Position numbers and translations under genes: made by a program. A stretch of 64,000 nt of DNA from assembly GCA_015059785.1 (NCBI GenBank), contig SUZS01000004.1, positions 1 to 64,000 on the forward strand. Direction: 5' to 3'. This DNA comes from Rikenellaceae bacterium (GTDB lineage: Bacteria > Bacteroidota > Bacteroidia > Bacteroidales > Rikenellaceae). Positions 43,130-50,839 of this stretch are shown piece by piece. Below the pieces are notes generated by a model, which saw nothing but the letters and a program-made list of their open reading frames with translations, was not told the origin of the DNA and ran no database searches. How positions within the stretch are numbered: position 1 is the first letter of the stretch; every line of letters starts with the position of its first letter.

Positions 43130-44170
43130 CTAGCTAAAACTCTCACAATACGCAACAATCAATTGGATTGCAGACTCGACATCTCTAAGGTCGCATACTT
43201 CTACAGGTGTATGCATATAACGGCAAGGAATCCCTATAGAAACTGTTTTTACACCACATTGAGAAATCTGAATACGAGAAGCGTTGGTCCCACCAAACGC
43301 ACAATGCCTTGCCGTAATTTGATAAGATATACCTTTTTCTTTCGCAATAGCTTCAAGTCGTTGATGCTGCTCTATGTTGCTGTCTGCGTTATACGATATA
43401 ACTACTCCTTCTCCCATGAGTACATTGCCATATTGATTTGGTTGACAATCTGGGACATCGGTCGCAAAATCTAAATCTACGGTTATTGAAATATCTGGAC
43501 GAATACTGTATGTCGCAATCGCAGCTCCGCGTCCTCCTAATTCTTCTTGTACAGTAGCTACACCATATATGGTAGATTTTGTTTGTTTTCTGCTAGCAAT
43601 AATTTTTATCGCACGCATTACTACGAATAGCCCTAATTTATTATCAAGAGCTTTACAAGCAATTCTGTATTTCCCTAATCTGACTAGATTGGGAGATATC
43701 ACGACGGGATCGCCTATTGATATTTGAGATTTAACCTCATCTGCTGAGAGTCCTGTATCAACCCATACTTGATGCATTTTCAATGAATGACATTCATCTT
43801 TACTTGTTAAATGAATCGGCTTTTTACCAATCACACCAGGTATAATCGTCTTATTCCTTGTTTGGATTAAGACATGTTGTCCAATAATACACTGTTCATC
43901 AATACTACCATTCTTACGTATATATATGCCCAGAATCAGTAATATATAAAACTTGAAAACCAATTTCATCGGCATGTGCTTCGAGCATAATTTGGGGATA
44001 TGCTACGTCACCATCAACTATGGTTATGGCATTCCCCATACTATCAATCTGTGATTGATTTACATCATTTCTTAAGTGTTTTATAAATAAACTAGATATA
44101 TCTTGTTCGAACCCCGACACACTTATTGTATTGAGAAGATATGGATATCAGTACTATTGTCACATTTCAT
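43130..44170 (-). pseudogene. M42-family aminopeptidase, frameshifted
   Basis: Two track ORFs (43914-44120 and 43130-43975) are consecutive parts of one M42 metallo-aminopeptidase. The N-terminal part carries SGFEQDIS and the metal histidine in LEAHADEIGFQV. The C-terminal part carries CKALDNKLGL, the EE pair in VQEELGGRGA, VDLDFATDVP and the last ligand in CRYMHTPVEV. All metal and catalytic residues are kept. The frames change within an (AT)4A tract at about 43919-43928. One extra AT would join them as GHIYIRKNGSID. A further shift near 44130-44155 separates the likely ATG at 44170 from the YLLNTISVSGFE frame. Intact M42 enzymes trim N-terminal residues from peptides. It follows the FolC-like gene by 12 bases. 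Confidence 0.75.
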
Positions 44171-44182
44171 ATCGAATTATAT

Positions 44183-45478
44183 TTAAGAGAAAATTTCTTT
44201 AAAACAAGATAAGGCTTCTGACACTACATGGATACTTCCACCAATATAAACTAAGTCATCCGATTTGCTATTACATTTATAATATTTAATAGCATCCTTT
44301 ACTGAATCTGTTATAATACCTGGTAATCCAATCTCTTTAGCCAATTCTCTCGATTTAATATAACTTTTTGCCTCTGTATATATGTAGAAAGCATTTGTTG
44401 GCAAGTATTTTTTTATGGAAAGTTTTCGAGAACTTGTTAAACCTAAAATTATCACTAAACGTTTATATTGAGTATCGTACATCATTTCAAGTTGTTTCAT
44501 ATTCAATTCTATCCCCTGTGCGTTATCACAAACATCCACTATAATCTTTGGCTTATTCGAGATAACTTCCCACCTTCCCCTAAAATTCATAATTTTTGAG
44601 GTTTCTTTAAGTGTCTGAATTGTTTTAATGTGGTTGAATTGGTGAAAAATATTAGGATAAGTTTTATTCAATAGCCATAATGTGCTCAATGTGGTTTGTA
44701 TATTTCTTAATTGGTAATAACCTGATAGATCAAAGTCAAAGTTAGATTCTATTTGTGTGTCTGTTATAGTAGGATAAAGTTCGTCTGAAAAATATACAGA
44801 TGATGACACTTTTTCAGCAGATTGTTTAATTTGCTGTTTTATATCATCATTAACATATCCAACGACAACTGGCGAGTGCTTTTTTATTATACCGCATTTT
44901 TCTGCTGTAATCCTATAAACACTTTCTCCAAACAACTCAGTATGAGCAAGTCCAATAGAGGTAATAACACTGATTAATGGTGTTTCAATTATGTTTGTAG
45001 GATCTAGTTTCCCGCCTATTCCTGTCTCAACAATGGCAATATCAACATTCTTTGTATAAAAATATAGAAATGCCATTTCGACAAACACTTCAGAGTATGA
45101 TGATATTTTAATTGAAGCATTGGCATTGGCGGTTATCAAGATTTGTTGTGCCAATGAAATCATATCTTCTTCTGAAATCAACTCTCCGTTTATTCTAATT
45201 CTTTCTCTGATATCAAATAGTTGTGGAGAAGTATATGTACCAACCTTAAAGCCATTTGCTATGAGCGCTGTAGCTATAAAGTTACAACATGAACCTTTCC
45301 CATTAGTTCCTGCAATATGTATAACTTTCAGTTTTTGACTTGGAGAACCTAGATATTGGTCAAGACGCCGCATTGAGTCTAGTGGCCATTGATAATGCTT
45401 ATCATTAACAACAAATGTAGGATGTTTTAATGATGATAAATAACTAAGTAAGTCATCAAAACTATTTATCACTCGCAT
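44183..45478 (-). CDS. FolC-like Mur-ligase-family enzyme
   Basis: This 431-residue protein resembles folylpolyglutamate/dihydrofolate synthase. Matching segments are the P-loop HIAGTNGKGSCCNF, YTSPQLFDIRERIRING, ETGIGGKLDPTNII, and the AEKCGIIKKHSPVVVG lysine region. The usual C-terminal DGAHNP motif is changed to DVCDNAQG, so the conserved histidine is missing. ATG 45478 is used (the track start is TTG) and gives a 17-base overlap with the radical SAM gene. It could be the only FolC of the cell. Its place in a peptide-modification cluster makes a dedicated ligase role possible. Confidence 0.75.
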   Translation of the reverse strand: MRVINSFDDLLSYLSSLKHPTFVVNDKHYQWPLDSMRRLDQYLGSPSQKLKVIHIAGTNGKGSCCNFIATALIANGFKVGTYTSPQLFDIRERIRINGELISEEDMISLAQQILITANANASIKISSYSEVFVEMAFLYFYTKNVDIAIVETGIGGKLDPTNIIETPLISVITSIGLAHTELFGESVYRITAEKCGIIKKHSPVVVGYVNDDIKQQIKQSAEKVSSSVYFSDELYPTITDTQIESNFDFDLSGYYQLRNIQTTLSTLWLLNKTYPNIFHQFNHIKTIQTLKETSKIMNFRGRWEVISNKPKIIVDVCDNAQGIELNMKQLEMMYDTQYKRLVIILGLTSSRKLSIKKYLPTNAFYIYTEAKSYIKSRELAKEIGLPGIITDSVKDAIKYYKCNSKSDDLVYIGGSIHVVSEALSCFKEIFS

Positions 45479-46769
45479 TGTCTGCAATATATAGTTTAAC
45501 TCTTTCTATCAATTCTTGTTCAGTCATTGCACAATGTGTATTTTGCATACTGCCTGTATGTTTTAAACATCTATACGCACAATCAGATGCACAGGCCGGC
45601 AATAATTTACACCTCTTACACAGTTCTGAACGAAATGGAGACCAAGATAATTGTTCATAATACTGTGAATTTCTTTTAATAAATCCATTTTGTATTCTTC
45701 CTACAGAATATGCTGCTTCTCCAACTAAGTTTTCACACTTATACACATACAATTCTGGATCTATAACATAACAACCTATGCGATTCATCGCACATGGTCT
45801 CTTCTTACCGAAAGCAATGTTATGGAGTTCCTTTTTGTACTTCTTTAAAAAAGGCTTGAACTTCGGACGAATATTTATATGATATTCATTATCTGTAATA
45901 CATTCATTTGTACGACAGCTATTATTACCAGCAGCCCTTAATAATCCCACATATAAATATCCACACAAACTATGAAAACCGTTGAATACATCTTCAACGC
46001 AATCGAGGTTGTCTTTGTCAATATTCAGACGTAAATCAATAAGGTCCTTGCACCCATTGTTGTTTAACAAATGTATTACCTCATTTATTTTATCATAACT
46101 TCCATCCCCGGATTTGTATCTTCGTCTGCTGTCATGTACATCTTTATTACCATCCAAGGTTATTTGAATACGCATGTTATTCGGGATGATAAGATTTGTA
46201 ATGACATCTTGATTAATAAGAGTTGCGTTTGTTATAATTTTTGATGTAAAAATCAGGCTTTTCTCATTTGCGATTTTAGAAATTTTAGATGTTAGTTCAA
46301 TACACACATTCTTATATAACAAAGGTTCTCCTCCGAATAATATCAATAGAATTCTTTTATATGCCCTATAAGGCAAACTTAATTCATTTTCAACAAAAGC
46401 AATTATTTCAGATATATCATCATCCGTTAAATGACTTTTGGCTGTATTACAATTCTCAAAACAATATGAGCACTGTAAATTACAATTATAAGTTGGTAAA
46501 ATTACTAATCTTAATTCTTCGGGATTAGAGCAATATTGGATAGAATTATAATAATGTTCATATATTGCACCTTCATTAGTATCGAATTTCACCACCATGC
46601 CATTCTTTTTTAGAATTTCAAGGCCATGCTCATCAATGTTATCAATAGAATTGGATTTAAGGTGAGAAATTACATCTTGAGGAACAGCCAAAATAGATGT
46701 GCTTAATGTGTTGTAAATGTAATATTTATCTTCGATGTTAAAGAAAATATTATAAAACGATGATTTCAT
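45462..46769 (-). CDS. SPASM radical SAM peptide-modifying enzyme 1
   Basis: This 435-residue protein has the radical SAM motif CNLQCSYC in LPTYNCNLQCSYCFENC (about residue 95). A SPASM/twitch C-terminus has cysteines in CAMNRIGCYVID, YKCENLVG, and LCKRCKLLPACASDCAYRC. The first 90 residues look like a peptide-recognition (RRE-like) domain, which is inference from position. It starts 56 bases after a 33-codon Cys-rich peptide, its probable substrate, with a hairpin between them. The product may carry thioether or C-C crosslinks. Confidence 0.88.
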   Translation of the reverse strand: MKSSFYNIFFNIEDKYYIYNTLSTSILAVPQDVISHLKSNSIDNIDEHGLEILKKNGMVVKFDTNEGAIYEHYYNSIQYCSNPEELRLVILPTYNCNLQCSYCFENCNTAKSHLTDDDISEIIAFVENELSLPYRAYKRILLILFGGEPLLYKNVCIELTSKISKIANEKSLIFTSKIITNATLINQDVITNLIIPNNMRIQITLDGNKDVHDSRRRYKSGDGSYDKINEVIHLLNNNGCKDLIDLRLNIDKDNLDCVEDVFNGFHSLCGYLYVGLLRAAGNNSCRTNECITDNEYHINIRPKFKPFLKKYKKELHNIAFGKKRPCAMNRIGCYVIDPELYVYKCENLVGEAAYSVGRIQNGFIKRNSQYYEQLSWSPFRSELCKRCKLLPACASDCAYRCLKHTGSMQNTHCAMTEQELIERVKLYIADNASDK

Positions 46770-46786
46770 GCAAGTACTTTTTAATA

Positions 46787-46815
46787 GGGTGGACTTTACT
46801 TTTTAAAATCCACCC
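46787..46815 (-). promoter_or_regulatory. Hairpin between the precursor peptide and radical SAM 1
   Basis: GGGTGGA and TCCACCC form a 7-bp stem, with further A-T pairing possible inside, 10 bases past the peptide stop. No strong T-run follows on the minus strand. It resembles a partial terminator or RNA-stability element as often found after RiPP precursor genes. Confidence 0.55.
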
Positions 46816-46825
46816 CTGAGTAAGA

Positions 46826-46927
46826 TTAGTCACAGAAATTATTACAAGGGTTGCAATAATCATCACCCATTGTAAATCTCACATCAGTGCTTTCATAAGC
46901 AACGGCAGGTTTAATTTCTTCAATCAT
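46826..46927 (-). CDS. Candidate RiPP precursor peptide, 33 aa (not in ORF track)
   Basis: The minus strand encodes a 33-residue peptide starting MIEEIKPAVAYESTDV, with a C-terminal core MGDDYCNPCNNFCD holding three cysteines (25, 28, 32; CxxCxxxC). It is preceded by AAAGAG about 4 bases before the ATG and followed after 56 bases by a SPASM radical SAM gene. An acidic/hydrophobic leader and a short Cys-rich tail next to such an enzyme is the hallmark of ribosomally made modified peptides. It is too short for the track. Its family is not one I recognise. Confidence 0.65.
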   Translation of the reverse strand: MIEEIKPAVAYESTDVRFTMGDDYCNPCNNFCD

Positions 46928-46998
46928 AACTCTTTAAATTAAAGTTTTTCCTACTCTATTAAAGCTTTTCGGATTCCGCTTAATTCATTATGACAGTT

Positions 46999-47391
46999 TT
47001 AAACTACTTGCAACGCTAATTCAATTCGATCATAGTGGATATTGAAATACCTAAAATAACACCGCCCACCAAAAGAACTCAGAAGTTTTAACTTCGTTGG
47101 AACAATAGCGATTGTCTTAGCGGCTTTGTCTATCACAATGCCATCAGGGAGAAACGAGAAGAAATTTACAGCGGACAACATAAATGATGACGCTCCCGCT
47201 ACTTCATATCTGAATGGAACATAGTTCTTATCAAAACCGCACTTGCGTAATTTCATTGTCACATTGGGAAGTAATGCTCCTGGATTATATGTAAGCTCAA
47301 AAGTATTCTCTCCAAGCCCTCTTAGTTTTATACCAGTATTTGCTGCTTCAAGAAATTTGTTTAGGTCATACAACTTTATAGAAACATCCAT
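46999..47391 (-). CDS. Unknown 130-aa protein in the peptide cluster
   Basis: This 130-residue soluble protein (MDVSIKLYDLNKFLEAANTGIKLRGLG...) has beta-rich patterns and no family that I recognise. It lies 6 bases after the GNAT gene and 71 bases before the 33-aa peptide, all on one strand. A peptide-binding or immunity role is possible, but nothing in the sequence shows it. Confidence 0.55.
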   Translation of the reverse strand: MDVSIKLYDLNKFLEAANTGIKLRGLGENTFELTYNPGALLPNVTMKLRKCGFDKNYVPFRYEVAGASSFMLSAVNFFSFLPDGIVIDKAAKTIAIVPTKLKLLSSFGGRCYFRYFNIHYDRIELALQVV

Positions 47392-47397
47392 AATTCT

Positions 47398-47889
47398 CTA
47401 TAGTGTTTTGGACATATAGACTTTCTTGTCATCTTCTCTGCAAGCACAAAAGCCTAATTGTTGCAGGAGGTTTATAGATATGCTATTATTCTTATAGATA
47501 TCTGTACTTATCGTTCGTACTACCTTGTGGTTACTTAAATAATCAAGAACATTCTGCAAGGCATCCTTCATATATCCACAAGAACGATAGTTTGGGTGCA
47601 TCGCATAAAATAAAGTTGTGTCGCATGAAATATCCATTACTGCCACAAAGCCAACTATTTCGCTGTTATGTTTAATCCCCCATAAATATCCTTCATCATT
47701 CTGTGCATATAGATCAAAGGTTGAAGTAAATCTATGAAGACCATCTGGGGTATCTAATATTTCATATAACTCAGGGAGAAACCTTCTAGTCTCAGCATCT
47801 TCAAAGATTTCTTTAAGAATGCCCAATGCATCCTCGGATATGCGAGTAAGCACACTGTGCCTTGCATAAATTTCTGGGAAAGTCATCAT
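47398..47889 (-). CDS. GNAT-family N-acetyltransferase
   Basis: This 163-residue protein has the GNAT pattern: GIKHNSEIVGFVAVMDI (beta4 region), ALFYAMHPNYRSCGYMKDALQNVLDYL (acetyl-CoA-binding R/Q-x-x-G-x-G/A region, here NYRSCGYM) and ISINLLQQLGF. Its start overlaps the stop of radical SAM 2 by 4 bases, so the two are coupled. It may acetylate the modified peptide or act in self-protection. Confidence 0.75.
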   Translation of the reverse strand: MMTFPEIYARHSVLTRISEDALGILKEIFEDAETRRFLPELYEILDTPDGLHRFTSTFDLYAQNDEGYLWGIKHNSEIVGFVAVMDISCDTTLFYAMHPNYRSCGYMKDALQNVLDYLSNHKVVRTISTDIYKNNSISINLLQQLGFCACREDDKKVYMSKTL

Positions 47890-49115
47890 TTTATCAAACC
47901 CCTTTCCGCCATTTCACAAAACAAATACATAAACACGCGAGTATATACTTGCTCGTTGTGACACAGGATATCCCATTGTTCATCAGTATGCTCCATAGCA
48001 GTCAAGCACATGTTACACATTCTAATGGCAGAACAATCTTTACAGCGATTAATTCGTCGATTGTAATAATCATGGACAATGGTATTTGCTCTGTCCCAAT
48101 CAATTCCATCGTTGATATTTCCAATGCGATAGTTATCCGCCATCATCTCACAGACACCTATCTGAAGCTTGGCGTCAATGTATAGTTTAGTATTATTGGG
48201 TAGACATGTTGCCATTGGTACAGCCGATGAAGGGTTAAAGATAGGTCGCTCTTTCCAATATGCAATACAAGCTTCTAACAACTTTTTCAATACAATCCAA
48301 TCTCGGTGCTCTGTGTATGTGTCAAGTAATTTAGTATAGAACCCTTTTACCTCGTCGTAGTCAGCACAATCAACGCCGTGACTGAAATTTGGAGCCAAAG
48401 AGTTCATCATAGTAGGCGACATGTCGTGTAAGATATCATCATTATGCCAGGCCTCTGCTATGTCAATAATCTTGTCTAACGACGCAAGTGTCATAATTAG
48501 AACCAAATCCTTTACATATTCGGGATAAGTCAATTTTATGTAAGATAGAGACTCGTAAAGTTTGGAATATGAGCCATTGCCTAAAGCATCAACTCTGTGG
48601 CGATCGTGAAATGGTTTTGTGCCATCAATGGATACGGCTAGTATAACATTGTTTGCCACTAACCAGTCTATTCGTTCTCTAGTCAAAGTCGTACCATTTG
48701 TGGAAACAGTGAAATTCACATCATTTTTCCATAACTTACGAGCCTCGACAATAGCATATTGAACTAAGTCGTAGTTGAGTAATGGTTCGCCACCGTATAT
48801 GAATATTTTAATAGGACGCTTGCTCGTAAATGAATTTATATAAGCAAAAATCTTATCAATACCATTATAGTCCATTGAGGCAGTACTATGGACTCGTTTG
48901 TTTGCATATTTTCCAGAGTAGCAACAATAAGTACAACGCAGATTGCATTGCTCTGTCAAACCTAATATAAAGGAGTCAACTTTGGGCAGTGACTTAAATG
49001 AAACAAAAGGCGCAAAATCCCACTGAGGAAGTTGCGCACCCAACGAACCGCTATGGATTTCACCGGTCTGTTTGTTATACGAATAGATATTGCCTAGGCT
49101 TGTTTGTATCTCCAT
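47886..49115 (-). CDS. SPASM radical SAM peptide-modifying enzyme 2
   Basis: This 409-residue protein has the radical SAM motif in LTEQCNLRCTYCCYSGKY (about residues 57-64), FIYGGEPLL and a SIDGTKPFHDRHR segment. SPASM cysteines lie near the C-terminus (VCEMMADNYRIGNI; NRCKDCSAIRMCNMC). It begins 3 bases after the stop of a 68-codon peptide with CxxxCxxxxCC. It is clearly different in sequence from radical SAM 1, so each enzyme probably serves its own peptide. Confidence 0.88.
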   Translation of the reverse strand: MEIQTSLGNIYSYNKQTGEIHSGSLGAQLPQWDFAPFVSFKSLPKVDSFILGLTEQCNLRCTYCCYSGKYANKRVHSTASMDYNGIDKIFAYINSFTSKRPIKIFIYGGEPLLNYDLVQYAIVEARKLWKNDVNFTVSTNGTTLTRERIDWLVANNVILAVSIDGTKPFHDRHRVDALGNGSYSKLYESLSYIKLTYPEYVKDLVLIMTLASLDKIIDIAEAWHNDDILHDMSPTMMNSLAPNFSHGVDCADYDEVKGFYTKLLDTYTEHRDWIVLKKLLEACIAYWKERPIFNPSSAVPMATCLPNNTKLYIDAKLQIGVCEMMADNYRIGNINDGIDWDRANTIVHDYYNRRINRCKDCSAIRMCNMCLTAMEHTDEQWDILCHNEQVYTRVFMYLFCEMAERGLIK

Positions 49116-49118
49116 TCT

Positions 49119-49325
49119 CTAATAATTGATCTTGTAGGAGTGCTGACTGTGTTTACCACCGCGTCCGTGTCCCGTGCAGCATTTATAGGTCATACAAGCC
49201 ACATTACAAGACCCTAGCCCCATAACTAGCATTGCATCTTTCTGACTCTCTTCCTTGATAATATTGTTGTTTAATATCGCAAGGATGTTTTTTTGATTGA
49301 CTTGATGGTTTGCTCTTGTATTCAT
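49119..49325 (-). CDS. Candidate RiPP precursor peptide, 68 aa
   Basis: This peptide starts MNTRANHQVNQKNILAILNNNIIKEESQKDAMLV, a leader-like helix, and continues with a Gly/Cys/His-rich C-terminus GLGSCNVACMTYKCCTGHGRGG. Cysteines are at 40, 44, 49 and 50. Its stop is 3 bases before radical SAM 2. The size, leader/core contrast and position fit a RiPP precursor. A GG follows the cysteines rather than preceding them, so the cleavage site is not evident. Confidence 0.7.
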   Translation of the reverse strand: MNTRANHQVNQKNILAILNNNIIKEESQKDAMLVMGLGSCNVACMTYKCCTGHGRGGKHSQHSYKINY

Positions 49326-49349
49326 AACAGCTATTTTTGAGTTTAACCT

Positions 49350-50174
49350 TTATCTTAGAGATTTACTTTTATTCAAAATTCTATCATACTCTCCCGACTG
49401 ATACCATATTAATAACTCTGCAGCTCGTTGTACAAGCCAAGGCATACAGGCGGCATTGATAGAGAGATATTTTACCATCTCATCAAATAATCCAGAATGG
49501 TTCTTGTTAAAATCTATTGCCTGCTGAATAAATGACTTGATATGAATCTGGTTATGGTATTTCTTTGGTAATCCCGCCATCTTTATCATTGTCTTTATAG
49601 CAACCTCAATATCTTGGCAGCATAAAAGTCCCATGCGGTCAGCCGTAAAGTCAGACACACGATACCAATTAAGCAGAGGCATCTTAATCAAACTCATTAT
49701 AACACCCATTTCGGTGCCTACTATCGGACGATACATAGCCTCAGTCAACATATGATATGTTTTATGACCGCACTTCATATGCCCCAGTTCGTGACCAATC
49801 AAGAAGTTTAGCTCCTCGGCTGTCAATAAATCTATTGAACCAGATGGGAAAACTATTCGTTTACTCTTTTCGCCAACAGAAAAAGAACCAATATGATAAA
49901 ACCAGTTTATAGAGCAATTTGGAATCTCTTCCATATCAAGTATTCTGCAAGCTTCTCTAATCTGACTATTCAATGTGGAAAGGCATTGTGTTGATACATT
50001 TATACCCTCTCCCGAATATTCTATAGCTGCATACTTCTCCATAACACTGCCGACTGTTTTTTCAACAACGGTCTTAAACCCTGGAATCTTTTTCAGGGTA
50101 TCCATCGTTGATTTGTCTTCAGGATGTAGAATAGTTGAAACATCTAATCCTTTTATGGCTGTTCTTAGTTTCAT
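49350..50174 (-). CDS. M48-like zinc metallopeptidase
   Basis: This 274-residue protein has a zinc motif HELGHMKCGH (HELGH at 128-132) and downstream VSDFTADRMGLL, matching the third-ligand region of M48 (Glu in most members, here SDFTADR). No signal peptide or clear TM helix is seen; the segment after the motif is only mildly hydrophobic. It lies 24 bases before the 68-aa peptide gene. It could cleave the leader of the modified peptide, but that is inference. Confidence 0.75.
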   Translation of the reverse strand: MKLRTAIKGLDVSTILHPEDKSTMDTLKKIPGFKTVVEKTVGSVMEKYAAIEYSGEGINVSTQCLSTLNSQIREACRILDMEEIPNCSINWFYHIGSFSVGEKSKRIVFPSGSIDLLTAEELNFLIGHELGHMKCGHKTYHMLTEAMYRPIVGTEMGVIMSLIKMPLLNWYRVSDFTADRMGLLCCQDIEVAIKTMIKMAGLPKKYHNQIHIKSFIQQAIDFNKNHSGLFDEMVKYLSINAACMPWLVQRAAELLIWYQSGEYDRILNKSKSLR

Positions 50175-50258
50175 ATCTAATGTGATTTTACTATTACAAA
50201 TATCAACATACTGTCTATCAAGTTGCTTGTGATTCTATGGGAGAGATAGATTAAGATG

Positions 50259-50777
50259 TTAAAATTTCAATAGCATCAAAAACTGTTTCCAACCTAAGCT
50301 GTCAAGTTTTCGTTGCATAAGACGAAAACCGTCGCCATATATTTCATCAGCAAAGTCTCTAACGGCTATTGCTTCATTATTACCCTCTTTTGTAAACTCT
50401 GTTCTAAGTACATAATACGACAATACTTGGCAGAATCCTTCGTTCTCTACTTCAGTGACTTTAATATTGTTTTGGCATATCCATGCATGTCCTATTTCAT
50501 GAGCTAGCGTAGATATTGTACATAACAAAGATTGCTTTTCAACAACCCATATTTTACTTCCAAAACCTAGATTAAAATGTAATCCTATAGCCCTTTTGCT
50601 ATGTTCGTCCATTTGTTCGCGGGTTACTATTTCAAATTTAATGCGTTTTCTTTCGGGGACAATACCTACATTGTCCAATAGCCGCATTGCTTTGTCTATA
50701 GCTTCACCAAAAAGCTTAGTATCAGTGATCGTAAGAATCTGATTCAGTCGTTTGTCCGATGACTCGAAGTAAAACAT
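50259..50777 (-). CDS. DA1-like zinc metallopeptidase
   Basis: This 172-residue protein has AHEIGHAWICQN (HEIGH at 93-97) followed by ENEGFCQVLSYYVL (111-124). That is the pattern HExxHAW...EGxCQ of the DA1 peptidase domain known from plants, where DA1 cleaves growth regulators. Bacterial stand-alone versions exist but are unstudied to my knowledge. No LIM or UIM domain or signal peptide is present. The ATG follows directly after a terminator-like hairpin, with AAGG before it. Confidence 0.75.
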   Translation of the reverse strand: MFYFESSDKRLNQILTITDTKLFGEAIDKAMRLLDNVGIVPERKRIKFEIVTREQMDEHSKRAIGLHFNLGFGSKIWVVEKQSLLCTISTLAHEIGHAWICQNNIKVTEVENEGFCQVLSYYVLRTEFTKEGNNEAIAVRDFADEIYGDGFRLMQRKLDSLGWKQFLMLLKF

Positions 50778-50792
50778 CCTTAGAAAATATAA

Positions 50793-50829
50793 AGAGCCCG
50801 TCTAATAACTAACCAGTTAGACAGGCTCT
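50793..50829 (-). terminator. Terminator-like hairpin after the 505-aa Hsp70-like gene
   Basis: AGAGCCCGTCTAA and TTAGACAGGCTCT form a 13-bp stem with one mismatch and an 11-base loop. On the minus strand it is followed by TTTATATTTT. It lies 11 bases past the Hsp70-like stop and only 16 bases before the DA1-like start codon, so it may also act as an attenuator. Confidence 0.75.
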
Positions 50830-50839
50830 AATAAATCTG

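Noticed and set aside
43130-44120. Two separate genes for the M42 fragments
   Set aside because: The fragments are complementary halves of one enzyme joined at an AT-tract; the second half's apparent start reads MPMKLVFKFYILLILG, which is out-of-frame sequence.
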